Assembly (NCBI RefSeq): GCF_900101615.1
Contig: NZ_FMZX01000014.1
Location: 1-64,000 of the forward strand
Length of the DNA stretch: 64,000 nt
From: Belnapia rosea
GTDB lineage: Bacteria > Pseudomonadota > Alphaproteobacteria > Acetobacterales > Acetobacteraceae
Direction: 5' to 3'
Positions 19,157 through 36,191 of this stretch are shown piece after piece (the stretch's first letter is position 1; each line of letters starts with the position of its first letter). Both the position numbers and the translations under genes were made by a program. The notes under the pieces are model-generated. The model ran no database searches. It saw nothing but the letters and a program-made list of their open reading frames with translations, and had not been told where the DNA came from.

Positions 19157-20461
19157 TTACCCGTTGCGCGAGGCAGCCAGCCCCTCGAAGCGAAGCCGCG
19201 GCCCCGTGGCCCGGCCGATGCGCGCCGCCAGCAGGCCCGCGGCAAGGAAGAGCGCGCCCTCCACCACGAAGACCGCGCCATAGGCCGCCGGAGCCGAGGC
19301 GATGAGGCTGCGCGCCAGGTCGCTCGCTCCGGCGCCCGCCAGCCCGCCGAGCCCGAAGGCCACGGCCTGTGCGGCACCCCAGAGCCCCATCCGCGTGCCC
19401 TCGCGCCCGCTGCGCCCGGTGCCTGCGAGCTGCATCATCGTGGCGATGGCCGCCGCGGCGAAGGCGCCGTTGGCCAGGCCGAGCGCGACATAGGATGCAC
19501 CGAGCGGCCAGGCCGGGCCGGCGAAGCCCGCCCCCGCCAGCCCGAACAGCGCCACCGCCGAGGCGAGGCAGCCCGCCACCGTCCAGGCCTTCAGCGAGCC
19601 GAGCCGCCCGCCGGTCAGAGCCACCAGGATCATCCCGCCGAAGACCCCGCCATGCTGCAGCGAGGCGAGCTGCGTCGTCTCCCCGAGCGAAAGGCCGAAG
19701 ACGACGCCGCCGAAAGGCTCGAGGATCAGGTCCTGCGCGCTGTAGGCCAGCATGGAGACGAAGACGAAGACGGTGAATTGACGCGCCTGCCGCTCGCCCC
19801 AGATCTCGGCCAGCGCCACCCGGAAGCCGCCCCGCGGCGCCGTCGCCAGGGGGGGCGGGGCGGCGCGCGGCGTGGCCGGCTCCATCCCGCGGACCGCCAG
19901 CAGCGTCACCAGCATGGCAAGGCCCGAGACCACCGCCGCCACCGCCAGCAGCCGCGCGGGCGAGAAGGGGTCGAGGAAGCGCCCGGCCAGCGCTGTGGTG
20001 ACGATGAAGCCGAAGATCATCATCAGCCAGACGATGGTCGCCGCCGGGGCCCGCCGCGCCGGCGCCACGCGGGTCGCCAGCAGCGCCAGCAGCGAGGTGC
20101 CGGCCGCGCCGACGCCAAGGCCGATCAGCAGGAAGGACAGCGCCGCCAGCGCCAGCCCCGCCAGGCGCCACTCCGCCATCAGCCCCGTCGCCAGCGCCGC
20201 GCCGACGCCACCCAGCGCCAGCACGGCGACGCCACCGACGATCCAGGACGTCCGCCGCCCGCCGGCATCCGAGCCATAGCCCATCGCCGGCCGCATCAGC
20301 TGCACGGCGTAATGCAGCGCCACCAGCAGCCCCGGGATGGTCGCCGGCAGGCCGAGCTCCACCACCATCACCCGGTTGATGGCCGAGGTGGTCAGCACGA
20401 CGATGGCGCCGAGCGCCGTCTGCACCAGGCCGAGGCGGAAGATGCCGAGCCAGCCGATCAC
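19157..20461 (-). CDS. PucC/BCH2-family membrane protein between bchG and bchP
   Basis: 434 residues and about twelve hydrophobic segments, of the major-facilitator branch restricted to phototrophs (Bch2, LhaA and PucC). It starts LGIFRLGLVQTALGAIVVLTTSA and has NRVMVVELGLPATIPGLLVA, nearly repeated in LhaA at 32544-33956. The likely role is bacteriochlorophyll handling or antenna assembly. Transport has not been shown for the family. The GTG start at 20461 overlaps the bchG stop in a GTGA arrangement. Confidence 0.9.
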   Translation of the reverse strand: MIGWLGIFRLGLVQTALGAIVVLTTSAINRVMVVELGLPATIPGLLVALHYAVQLMRPAMGYGSDAGGRRTSWIVGGVAVLALGGVGAALATGLMAEWRLAGLALAALSFLLIGLGVGAAGTSLLALLATRVAPARRAPAATIVWLMMIFGFIVTTALAGRFLDPFSPARLLAVAAVVSGLAMLVTLLAVRGMEPATPRAAPPPLATAPRGGFRVALAEIWGERQARQFTVFVFVSMLAYSAQDLILEPFGGVVFGLSLGETTQLASLQHGGVFGGMILVALTGGRLGSLKAWTVAGCLASAVALFGLAGAGFAGPAWPLGASYVALGLANGAFAAAAIATMMQLAGTGRSGREGTRMGLWGAAQAVAFGLGGLAGAGASDLARSLIASAPAAYGAVFVVEGALFLAAGLLAARIGRATGPRLRFEGLAASRNG

Positions 20462-21357
20462 GGCAGCACCGGCCCCAGGGGCGCCCTGATGGCGAAAGCG
20501 GCGAACAGCATCCCCAGCACATAGAGCGTCGTGCCCGTGCCGTTGTACCAGGGGGCCCGGCCGCGCGGATCGGCCAGCAGCCGCTGCATCAGCACCAGCT
20601 GCGCCGCCAGCAGCAGGGCGATCGCCCCGGCCTGCCAGGGCTGCCCCCAGCCCAGCAGCAGCGCCACCACCGCGACCTGCGGCACCGCCATCACCAGGCA
20701 GGCCAGCTGCGCCGCCCGCTCCACGCCGAGCTTCACCGGCAGGGAGCCGATGCCCATGCGGCGATCGCCCTCGACCGACTTGAAGTCGTTCAGCGTCATG
20801 ATTCCATGCGCGCCGAGGCTGTAGAGCGCGGCGATGGCCAGCACCCGCCCGTCCGGCGCCGCCGCGCCCAGCACCGCCGCGCCGGTGATCCAGGGCAGGC
20901 CCTCGTAGCAGGCGCCGCAGGCGGCATTGCCCCACCAGCCATTGGTCTTCAGCCGCAGCGGCGGCGCGCTATAGGCCCAGGCGAGCGCCAGCCCCAGCAC
21001 CGTCGCGGCGAAGCCCCAGACCCCCAGCACCGTCGCCACCGCCAGCGAGACCAGCGTCCAGCCGATGGCGATGTAGAGCCCCCAGCGCCCCGGGATGCGG
21101 CCGGAGGGAATCGGCCGCCGCGGCTCGTTGATCGCATCGACATGCCGGTCGAACCAGTCGTTCACCGCCTGGCTGGTGCCGCAGACCAGCGGCCCGCACA
21201 GCAGCAGGCCGGCGGCGATGACATGCCAGCGCCCCTCGCCCCCCACGCCCGAGGACACCACGCCGCAGGAGAAGGCCCAGATCGGCGCGAACCAGGTCAC
21301 CGGCTTCAGCAGCTCGAGGCAGGCGGCGGGGTCGAGGCGGAGGGCGCGGTCGCTCAT
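20458..21357 (-). CDS. bchG: bacteriochlorophyll synthase (bacteriochlorophyllide geranylgeranyl transferase)
   Basis: 299 residues of the UbiA prenyltransferase family, with eight to nine membrane helices. It esterifies bacteriochlorophyllide a with geranylgeranyl diphosphate. The prenyl-diphosphate/Mg site reads QAVNDWFDRHVDAINEPRRP and a second Asp-containing loop reads NDFKSVEGDRRMG. ATG 21357 follows the ppsR stop by 4 bp; an ATG at 21378 overlaps ppsR and is less likely. It is translationally coupled to the PucC-like gene downstream. Confidence 0.96.
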   Translation of the reverse strand: MSDRALRLDPAACLELLKPVTWFAPIWAFSCGVVSSGVGGEGRWHVIAAGLLLCGPLVCGTSQAVNDWFDRHVDAINEPRRPIPSGRIPGRWGLYIAIGWTLVSLAVATVLGVWGFAATVLGLALAWAYSAPPLRLKTNGWWGNAACGACYEGLPWITGAAVLGAAAPDGRVLAIAALYSLGAHGIMTLNDFKSVEGDRRMGIGSLPVKLGVERAAQLACLVMAVPQVAVVALLLGWGQPWQAGAIALLLAAQLVLMQRLLADPRGRAPWYNGTGTTLYVLGMLFAAFAIRAPLGPVLP

Positions 21358-21361
21358 GGCA

Positions 21362-22792
21362 TCACCCCATCTCGCCATTCTCGGCCGGCAGGTCGCCGAG
21401 CCCGTAGCGCCGCAGCTTCACGTAGAGGCTCTGCCGGCTGAGGCCGAGCATCTCGGCCGCCGAGGCGCGGTTGTCCCCGGTCAGCTCCAGCGCCGCCTCG
21501 ATGCAGAGGCGCTCGATCACATCGGTCGCCTCGCGGACGAGGTCCTTCAGCGGCACCTGGCCGATGAGCTCGGTCAGCTGCTCCACGGAGCGCGGCACCC
21601 GGCCCATGGCGCGCGCCGGCGGTGCCACCCGCGTGCCGATGTCCCGGATGGCGAAGCCGAAGCAGGGGCCCGTGCCGTTCATCACCGAGACGGCGGAGAT
21701 CTCCACCTCGATCGTCGCGCCATACTCGCCATGCAGGGTGGTGGCGAAGAGCCGCACCGGCCCGCGCTGGCGGAGATTGGCGGTCAGCACCTCCATCTCG
21801 ACGCCGGGCTGGCCGATCCAGCGCTCCAGCGGCTGCCCCACCGCCTGCTCCTCGGCGGCGAGCTGGGCCATCTCGACGAAGGCGGCATTGGCGGTGACGA
21901 TGCGGCCATCCTGGTCGGTGACGACGAAGGCATCCGGCACGCTCTCGATCAGCCGCAGCATCTTCGACTTGGCGCGCGGCAGGACAACCGCCCCGGCCTC
22001 GCCCTGCGGATAGGTCAGCCGCACCAGGACGAGGCTGGCATTCTCCTGGCGGAAGGGCGTGGCGGAGATCAGTACCTCCCGCCCATCCTCCGCCAGCGTC
22101 GCATCGACATCCTCGGCCCGGCCGGTCGCGCGCAGGCCGTTCAGCATGAGCTCGATCCGGCCGCGTATGGCCGGGGCGAAGAGATCGAGGAAGCTGCGGA
22201 CCGCCCCACGCCGGCCGCCGCGGCCGAGCAGCTGGTCCGCCACGCGGTTGGCTTCCAGCACCGCGAGCGTCGCGGCATCGAGGATCAGCACCGGCTCGGT
22301 CCAGAGCTGGAAGAGCATGCGGTAGCGCGTCTCGGCATGGCGCAGCCGGGCGTAGTCCCGGTCGATCGACTGCTGCGCCTCGACCAGCCGCTGCTGCAGC
22401 GCCGAGAGCGGCCGCAGATCCCGCCCGAAGGCCACGGACCGGCCGCCCTTGCCGACCCGGACCGTGGAGAAAAGAATGGGGACCGAGCCGCCACGCCCGG
22501 CGCCCTGGTTGATGTGCCGCCAGCGGGGCTGCTCGCGGTCGGCCAGCGCCTGCAGCATCGCCTCGACCTTCGGCCGGCTGTCCTCCGCCACGGTGTCGAT
22601 CCAGCGGCGGCCGAGCCAGCTCCCGTCGCCCTCCATCTCGAGCGCCAGCTCCTCGCTGTTGAAGGCGATGTCCCGGATCACGCCATGCTCATCGATGATG
22701 AGGGCGACATCCGCCGCGGCCGTGATCAGGACCGCTGCGGCTTCCGCATCCAGGTTGCCCAGTGATGTCTTCGGGGCTTTGAACGCCTTCAC
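21362..22792 (-). CDS. ppsR: PpsR/CrtJ aerobic repressor of photosynthesis genes
   Basis: 476 residues. Tandem PAS domains with a helical linker occupy about 20-395. A Fis-type helix-turn-helix sits at about 428-468 (ELTGDNRASAAEMLGLSRQSLYVKLRRYG). A cysteine at about residue 430 (RLCIEAAL) lies where redox-active Cys of CrtJ/PpsR is found, which suggests redox control by analogy. The family represses bch, crt and puc genes under oxygen by binding TGT-N12-ACA palindromes, and such palindromes are present in this window (23975, 44764, 53575, 53601). It is next to ppaA on the same strand, its usual neighbour. Confidence 0.96.
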   Translation of the reverse strand: MKAFKAPKTSLGNLDAEAAAVLITAAADVALIIDEHGVIRDIAFNSEELALEMEGDGSWLGRRWIDTVAEDSRPKVEAMLQALADREQPRWRHINQGAGRGGSVPILFSTVRVGKGGRSVAFGRDLRPLSALQQRLVEAQQSIDRDYARLRHAETRYRMLFQLWTEPVLILDAATLAVLEANRVADQLLGRGGRRGAVRSFLDLFAPAIRGRIELMLNGLRATGRAEDVDATLAEDGREVLISATPFRQENASLVLVRLTYPQGEAGAVVLPRAKSKMLRLIESVPDAFVVTDQDGRIVTANAAFVEMAQLAAEEQAVGQPLERWIGQPGVEMEVLTANLRQRGPVRLFATTLHGEYGATIEVEISAVSVMNGTGPCFGFAIRDIGTRVAPPARAMGRVPRSVEQLTELIGQVPLKDLVREATDVIERLCIEAALELTGDNRASAAEMLGLSRQSLYVKLRRYGLGDLPAENGEMG

Positions 22793-22856
22793 GGGCGAAT
22801 GCTTCCTTCATCGAAAGGGGCCTCTACCTCCCTGGAATTTTTGGCTGGACCTTGCC

Positions 22857-25851
<2,995 letters not shown>

Positions 25852-25855
25852 CGCC

Positions 25856-27338
25856 ATGCAGCTCGCCATCTGGACCTATGAGGGGCCCCCGCATATCGGC
25901 GCGATGCGCGTCGCCACCGCCATGGAGGGCCTGCACTACGTCCTCCACGCCCCGCAGGGCGACACCTATGCCGACCTGCTCTTCACCATGATCGAGCGGC
26001 GCGGCACGCGCCCGCCCGTCACCTACACCACCTTCCAGGCCCGCGACCTCGGCGGCGACACCGCCGAGCTGTTCAGGACGGCGGCGCGCGAGGCCTTCGA
26101 GCGCTTCCGACCCCAGGCGATGATCGTCGGCGCCTCCTGCACGGCCGAGCTCATCCAGGACGATCCGGGCGGCCTCGCCCGCGCCCTCGGCCTGCCCATC
26201 CCGGTCATCCCGCTGGAGCTGCCGAGCTACCAGAAGAAGGAGAATTGGGGCGCGGCGGAGACCTTCTACCGCCTGGTCCGCGGCCTCGCCGCTCCGCCCG
26301 CACCGCGCCCGGAGGGCCGCGCCCCAAGCTGCAACATCCTCGGCCCCACCGCCCTCGGCTTCCGCCACCGGGACGATGTGCGGGAGATCGCCGGCCTGCT
26401 CGGGCGCATGGGCATCGCGGTGAACGTCACCGCCCCGCTCGGCGCCACGCCCGCCGATCTCGCCCGCCTCGGCAGGGCTGACTTCAACGTGGTGCTCTAC
26501 CCGGAGATCGCCGGCACCGCCGCCGCCTGGCTCGCCCGCACCCATGGGCAGGCAGCGACGAAGACCATCCCCATCGGCATCAACGCGACGCGCGAATTCA
26601 TCGCCGAGGTCGCCGCCCTCGCCGGGATCGACCCGGCGCCGGTCCTCGCCGCCGAGACCTCGCGCGCCGCCTGGTACTCCCGCTCCGTCGATTCGAACTA
26701 CCTCACCGGCAAGCGCGTCTTCGTCTTCGGCGATGCGACGCATGCCCTGGCCGCCGCCCGCGTGGCGACCGAGGAGCTCGGCTTCGCCCTGGTCGGCCTC
26801 GGCAGCTACAGCCGGGAATTCGGGCGCGAGCTGCGCGAGGCCGCGAAGCCGCACGGCATCGAGGCCACCGTCACCGACGACTACCTGGCCGTCGAGGCCG
26901 CCATCCAGGCGGCGCAGCCCGAGCTGATCCTCGGCACCCAGATGGAGCGCCATACCGCGAAGCGCCTCGGCATCCCCTGCGCCGTCATCTCCGCCCCCGT
27001 CCATGTGCAGGACTACCCGGCCCGCTATTCGCCGCAGATGGGCTTCGAGGGCGCCAACGTCCTCTTCGACACCTGGGTCCATCCGCTGATGATGGGCCTC
27101 GAGGAGCACCTGCTCGGCATGTTCCGCGAGGACTTCGAGTTCCGCGCGGATTCCGCCCCCTCCCATCTCGGCGCCGGTCCTGTGGAGCCCGCCGCACCGG
27201 GCTCCGCCCGATGGGCGGCCGAAGCCGAGCGGGAACTCGGCAGGATTCCCTTCTTCGTCCGCGGCAAGGCCCGCAGGAATACGGAGCGCTACGCCACCGA
27301 ACGCGGCATCGGCACCATCACCCTCGAGACGCTCTACG

Positions 27339-27364
<26 letters not shown>
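25856..27364 (+). CDS. bchB: dark-operative protochlorophyllide reductase subunit B
   Basis: 502 residues, partner of BchN. The N-terminus [20 protein letters not shown] is typical. [15 protein letters not shown] contains the Asp that serves as the unusual fourth ligand of the NB cluster. [15 protein letters not shown] and [18 protein letters not shown] follow. The C-terminus ends with the small helical domain typical of BchB ([11 protein letters not shown]). It starts 5 bp after bchN and overlaps the bchH start by 26 bp. Confidence 0.97.
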
Positions 27365-31851
<4,487 letters not shown>

Positions 31852-31852
<1 letters not shown>

Positions 31853-32547
31853 TGCCGAGCAGCACCTACGCCGCCCGCCGCGGCGAGCTCGAGACCTATT
31901 TCGACCGCACCGCGGCCGAGGCCTGGATGCGCCTCACCTCCACCGCGCCGGTCGGCCGCATCCGCGCGACGGTCCGCGCCGGCCGCGACGAGATGCGCCG
32001 CACCCTGCTCTCCTGCCTCCCGGCCGACCTCACCGGCCGCCGCCTGCTGGATGCCGGCTGCGGCACCGGCGCGCTGGCGCTGGAGGCCGCCCGCCGCGGC
32101 GCCCATGTCACCGCCATCGACCTCTCGTCCAGGCTCGTCTCGCTCGCCGCCGAACGCGCCGCCGGCGATTACGGCGCCGGCCATGTCGATTTCCGCACCG
32201 GCGACATGCAGGACCCGGCGCTCGGCGAGTTCGACCATGTCGTCGCCATGGACAGCCTGATCCACTATCGCGCGCCCGATGCCGTGGCCGTGCTGGAAGG
32301 GCTCGCCGCCCGCACCCGGCATTCGATGCTGGTCACCTTCGCACCGCGAACGCCGCTGCTGGCCGCGATGCACGCCATCGGCCAGCTCTTCCCGCGCTGC
32401 AACCGCTCCCCCGCCATCGAGCCGGTCGGCGAGGCTTGGCTCACCCGGCTGGTCGCCTCCCGCTTGCCGGGCTGGCAATGCGGCCGCACGCAGCGGGTCA
32501 CGGCCGGCTTCTACATCTCTCAGGCACTGGAGCTCAGGCGGGTATGA
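31852..32547 (+). CDS. bchM: Mg-protoporphyrin IX O-methyltransferase
   Basis: 231 residues, SAM-dependent methylation of Mg-protoporphyrin IX on the 13-propionate. It starts MPSSTYAARRGELETYFDRT, the standard BchM beginning, then LLDAGCGTGALALEAARRG (SAM motif I) and FDHVVAMDSLIHY. The start was set at 31852 because it overlaps the bchL stop by one base (TGATG). The stop overlaps the lhaA start. Confidence 0.96.
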
Positions 32548-33956
32548 GCCGCATGGCGCGCGCCTGGACCCGGCTCGGCCCGGAATTCCTCCCCTTCGCC
32601 GACGCCGCCTCGGCGGAGCTGCCGCTCGGGCGCCTGCTGCGGCTCTCGCTCTTCCAGGTCTCGGTCGGCATGGGCTCCGTGCTGCTGATCGGCACGCTGA
32701 ACCGGGTGATGATCGTCGAGCTCGGCGTCGCCGCCTGGCTGGTCGCCAGCATGGTCTCGCTGCCGCTGCTCTTCGCGCCCGTCCGCGCACTGATCGGCCA
32801 CCGGTCGGACAACCACTGCTCGGCACTCGGCTGGCGCCGTGTCCCCTATATCTGGATGGGGACGCTGCTGCAGTTCGGCGGCCTCGCCATCATGCCCTTC
32901 GCGCTGATCCTGCTCTCCGGCGACAGCAACGCCCCACCGGTCGTCGCCCATGGCGCCGCCGCCGCGGCCTTCCTGCTGGTCGGCGCGGGGCTGCACACCA
33001 CGCAGACCGTTGGCCTCGCGCTGGCGACCGACCTTGCCCCGCCGGATGCCCAGCCCCGTGTCGTTGCCCTGCTCTCGCTCATGCTGCTGCTCGGCATGGT
33101 GGTGAGCGCCGTCGGCTTCGGCGCCCTGCTGCAGCATTTCAGCCAGATCCGCCTCATCCAGGTGATCCAGGGCGCGGCGCTGGCGACCATGCTGCTGAAC
33201 GGCATCGCCCTCTGGAAGCAGGAGTCGCGCAACCCGAACGGCACCCGCCACGGCCGTCCGCAACCCGGTTTCCTCGAATCCTGGCGCCGGCTGCGGGGGG
33301 AGGGGCGGTGGGCCCGTCGCCTCACCGCCATCGGCCTGGGCTCGGCCGCCTTCAGCATGCAGGACATCCTGCTCGAACCCTATGGCGGCCAGATCCTCGG
33401 CCTTTCCGTCGCCGCGACGACGACGCTGACGGCGCTCTTCGCCGGTGGCGGCATCGCCGGCTTCGGCATGGCCGCGCGCGGCCTTGGTCATGGCATGGAC
33501 GCGCATCGCCTGGCCGGCTTCGGCGCGCTGGCCGGCGCCCTGGGCTTCGCCGGCGTCATCTTCGCGGCGCCGCTCGACAGCCCGGTGGCCTTCGGCATCG
33601 GCACGGTCGTCATCGGCCTCGGCAGCGGGCTCTTCACGGTCGGCACGCTGACGGCCTGCATGGAGCTGGCCCGCACCGGCCAGGCCGGCCTGGCGCTCGG
33701 CGCCTGGGGCGCGGTGCAGGCCAGCTGCGCGGGCGGCGCCATCGCCGCCGGCGGCCTTCTGCGCGACATCGTCTCCGACCTCGCCATGCGTGGCGCCTTC
33801 GGGGGCGCCCTCACCGGCGCCGCGACCGGCTACGGCGCGGTCTACCTGCTCGAGATCGTCCTGCTCTTCGTCACCATCGCCGTCATCGGCCCGCTGGTGC
33901 GCGTGGGCGCGCCGCGTCCGGCCTCGCCGCTCGGCCTGGCCGGGTCACCCAGTTAG
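32544..33956 (+). CDS. lhaA: LhaA-type LH1 assembly factor (PucC/BCH2 family)
   Basis: 470 residues and about twelve membrane helices. The N-terminus MARAWTRLGPEFLPFAD and LIGTLNRVMIVELGV identify LhaA, with RVPYIWMGTLLQFGGLAIMP in the middle. Relatives are needed for LH1 antenna assembly and lie between bchM and puhA, as here. ATG 32544 overlaps bchM (ATGA). It is a paralogue of the gene at 19157-20461. Confidence 0.94.
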   Translation: MSRMARAWTRLGPEFLPFADAASAELPLGRLLRLSLFQVSVGMGSVLLIGTLNRVMIVELGVAAWLVASMVSLPLLFAPVRALIGHRSDNHCSALGWRRVPYIWMGTLLQFGGLAIMPFALILLSGDSNAPPVVAHGAAAAAFLLVGAGLHTTQTVGLALATDLAPPDAQPRVVALLSLMLLLGMVVSAVGFGALLQHFSQIRLIQVIQGAALATMLLNGIALWKQESRNPNGTRHGRPQPGFLESWRRLRGEGRWARRLTAIGLGSAAFSMQDILLEPYGGQILGLSVAATTTLTALFAGGGIAGFGMAARGLGHGMDAHRLAGFGALAGALGFAGVIFAAPLDSPVAFGIGTVVIGLGSGLFTVGTLTACMELARTGQAGLALGAWGAVQASCAGGAIAAGGLLRDIVSDLAMRGAFGGALTGAATGYGAVYLLEIVLLFVTIAVIGPLVRVGAPRPASPLGLAGSPS

Positions 33957-33971
33957 CGGAGGAACACCGTC

Positions 33972-34748
33972 ATGCAAACCGGTGCCATCACCAGCTATAT
34001 CGACGTCGCGCAGGTCGCGCTCTACGCCTTCTGGCTCTTCTTCGCCGGACTGATCTGGTACCTGCGCCAGGAGGACAAGCGGGAAGGCTACCCGCTGGAG
34101 AGCGACCGCTCGCCCTACGTGACAGTCGAGGGCCTGCCGCCCATGCCGCGCCCGAAGAGCCTGCAGCTCGCGCATGGGGGCACCATCGTCCCCCATCGGG
34201 AGGAGCGGAATCTCGACGGCCTCCTCATCCCGACCGCCCCCTGGCCCGGCGCGCCGATGCAGCCGCTCGGCGACCCGATGAAGGACGGCGTCGGCCCGGC
34301 CTCCTACGCGCTCCGCGCCGATGTCCCCGACCTCACCTTCGATCAGCAGCTGCCGAAGATCGTCCCGCTCCGCGCCGCCGAGGGCTACTACCTCGCCGCG
34401 CAGGACCCGGATCCGCGCGGCTACCAGGTCGTCACCGCCGAAGGCCGCATCGCCGGCACGGTGGTCGATTGCTGGGTGGACCGGTCGGAGACGGTGGTGC
34501 GCTACCTCGAGGCCGATGCCGAAGGCTCCTCCGGCGCCCGCCGCGTCGTCTTCCCCATGGCGCTCGCCCGCGTCGATGCCAGGCGCCGCATCGTCAAGGT
34601 CGTCTCCGTCCTCGCCAGCCAGTTCGTCGAGGCGCCGATGCTGAAGGATGCCGACACGATCACGATCCGCGAGGAGGACCGCATCAGCGGCTACTTCGCC
34701 GGCGGCCACATGTACGCGACGCCGCAGCGCCTCGGCCCGCTGATCTGA
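33972..34748 (+). CDS. puhA: photosynthetic reaction centre H subunit
   Basis: 258 residues. It has one N-terminal membrane helix (about 12-30, VALYAFWLFFAGLIWYL) and a cytoplasmic domain that caps the quinone sites. RQEDKREGYPLESDRS follows the helix as in known H subunits. The PRC-barrel part carries QDPDPRGYQVVTAEG and EDRISGYFAGGHMYATP at the C-terminus. A GGAGG ribosome site precedes the ATG. First gene of the puhABC assembly group. Confidence 0.97.
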   Translation: MQTGAITSYIDVAQVALYAFWLFFAGLIWYLRQEDKREGYPLESDRSPYVTVEGLPPMPRPKSLQLAHGGTIVPHREERNLDGLLIPTAPWPGAPMQPLGDPMKDGVGPASYALRADVPDLTFDQQLPKIVPLRAAEGYYLAAQDPDPRGYQVVTAEGRIAGTVVDCWVDRSETVVRYLEADAEGSSGARRVVFPMALARVDARRRIVKVVSVLASQFVEAPMLKDADTITIREEDRISGYFAGGHMYATPQRLGPLI

Positions 34749-34759
34749 GGGAGGCCACG

Positions 34760-35413
34760 ATGATGCAGGAGCATGAGCTGGAGCCGGTCTGGGGCCTGCC
34801 CGAGCGGCCCCCTGCGGGCGAGGCGATCCTCTGGCAGGGCGCACCGGACTGGCGCGCCCATGCCCGGCAAGGCCTGCACCTCCGCGGCCTCGCCCTGTAC
34901 TTCCTGCTGCTGCTCGCGGCCCGGTGCGCCGCCTCGCTGATGGAGGGCGCGAGCCCCTCCGTCGCGCTGCGGGACGCCGCCTGGTTCCTGCCCTTCGCCG
35001 CGACGGCGTTGATGCTCGTGGTGGTGCTCGCCATCCTCGTCGCGCGCACCAGCGCCTATACCATCACCACGCAGCGCATCGTCTTCCGTATCGGCATCGC
35101 CTTGTCGATGACGGTGAACATCCCCTTCACGGCGATCGAAGCTGCGGCGGTGAAGGCGGATGCCGATGGCAAGGGCGACATCGTGCTGACGATCGCGCCG
35201 CGGCAGCGCATCTCCTACATCTTCTTCTGGCCGCATGTGCGCCCGTGGCACTACGCTCGCCCCGAGCCCGCGCTGCGGTCGGTCCCCGATGTGGAAACCG
35301 TGGCGCGGACCCTGTCGCGGGCCCTGGCCGCGGCGGCCTCGCTGCCGATGCGCCCCGCAGCGGATGCCGCGACAGCCGGGGCCACAACCGGCCCGCAGAC
35401 GGCCGCGGCCTGA
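34760..35413 (+). CDS. puhB: PuhB reaction-centre assembly protein
   Basis: 217 residues. It starts MMQEHELEPVWGLPERPPAGE, the PuhB signature, followed by two membrane helices at about 45-60 and 75-95. A bacterial PH-like domain follows (YTITTQRIVFRIGIALSMTVNIPF). In Rhodobacter, PuhB assists reaction-centre assembly. It starts 11 bp after puhA with a GGGAGG ribosome site. Confidence 0.94.
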   Translation: MMQEHELEPVWGLPERPPAGEAILWQGAPDWRAHARQGLHLRGLALYFLLLLAARCAASLMEGASPSVALRDAAWFLPFAATALMLVVVLAILVARTSAYTITTQRIVFRIGIALSMTVNIPFTAIEAAAVKADADGKGDIVLTIAPRQRISYIFFWPHVRPWHYARPEPALRSVPDVETVARTLSRALAAAASLPMRPAADAATAGATTGPQTAAA

Positions 35414-35424
35414 GGGAGCGAAGG

Positions 35425-35883
35425 ATGAGCACCCATTCCCATGACATGACGGTACCGCGCGGCCCGCTGATCGGCGCCGCTGCGCTGCTTCTCGCCGTGG
35501 TCACGGCGACCGGCATCGCGCGGATGGCCGGTGCCGGCGTCACTACGGTCACGGCCGAGGCGCCCGTCCTGGCGCGCAGCCTCGGCTTCGACGACCGCGC
35601 CGACGGCGCCATCCTGGTGCGCGACGCAGAGGCCAACCGCCAGATCGCGGTGCTGGAACCCGGCACGAACGGCTTCGTCCGCGGCGCGCTGCGCGCCCTG
35701 GTGCGCGACCGGCGACGCGAGGAGATCACCGGCCGCGCGCCCTTCCGCCTCGCCGCATGGCCCGATGGCCGTCTGACGCTGGAGGACCCCGCCACGGGCA
35801 TCAGCATCGGCCTCGAAGCCTTCGGCCCCACCAACATGGCGGCCTTCGCCCGGTTGCTGACAGCGGGGAGGACGATGCGATGA
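35425..35883 (+). CDS. puhC: PuhC photosynthetic complex assembly protein
   Basis: 152 residues. A short cytosolic start is followed by one membrane helix (about 14-30) and a periplasmic domain with [18 protein letters not shown] and [21 protein letters not shown], the conserved PuhC core. It supports LH1-RC assembly. The start has a GGGAGCGAAGG ribosome site. The stop overlaps the next small gene (ATGA). Confidence 0.93.
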   Translation: MSTHSHDMTVPRGPLIGAAALLLAVVTATGIARMAGAGVTTVTAEAPVLARSLGFDDRADGAILVRDAEANRQIAVLEPGTNGFVRGALRALVRDRRREEITGRAPFRLAAWPDGRLTLEDPATGISIGLEAFGPTNMAAFARLLTAGRTMR

Positions 35884-36191
35884 GCCCTGGCCTGCTCTCC
35901 CGCCTCGCCGGCGGCCGCCGCTTCGAGGTGCCGTGCACCATCGATATCGAGCAGAGCTTCGACAGCCTGCATGCGCATGCCATCCCCGAGGGCGTCAGTC
36001 TCCGGCCCGGCGACCGCGTGCTGGTCCATGGCCTGCCGGCCAGCATCGGCCATGGCGAGGCGATGCGCTTCGAGGCCCGCGCCACCGTCATCCGTGCCGG
36101 CTGGCTGGAACGTGCCTGGATGGAGGCCTCGGCCATCCTGGAGCTGACCGAACTCTATCATTGCGGCTTCGAGCCCAAGGAAGCGCCATGA
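35880..36191 (+). CDS. small uncharacterised protein between puhC and acsF
   Basis: 103 residues, no membrane segment or signal. It has an acidic-basic mixed sequence with [20 protein letters not shown], which suggests a small beta-barrel, and a C-terminal helix ending [11 protein letters not shown]. It is joined by ATGA overlaps to puhC upstream and acsF downstream, so it should be made in step with both. Small genes at this place occur in several purple-bacterial clusters, but I do not know an assigned function. A chaperone or accessory role for AcsF or the reaction centre is only a guess. Confidence 0.75.
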   Translation: MSPGLLSRLAGGRRFEVPCTIDIEQSFDSLHAHAIPEGVSLRPGDRVLVHGLPASIGHGEAMRFEARATVIRAGWLERAWMEASAILELTELYHCGFEPKEAP

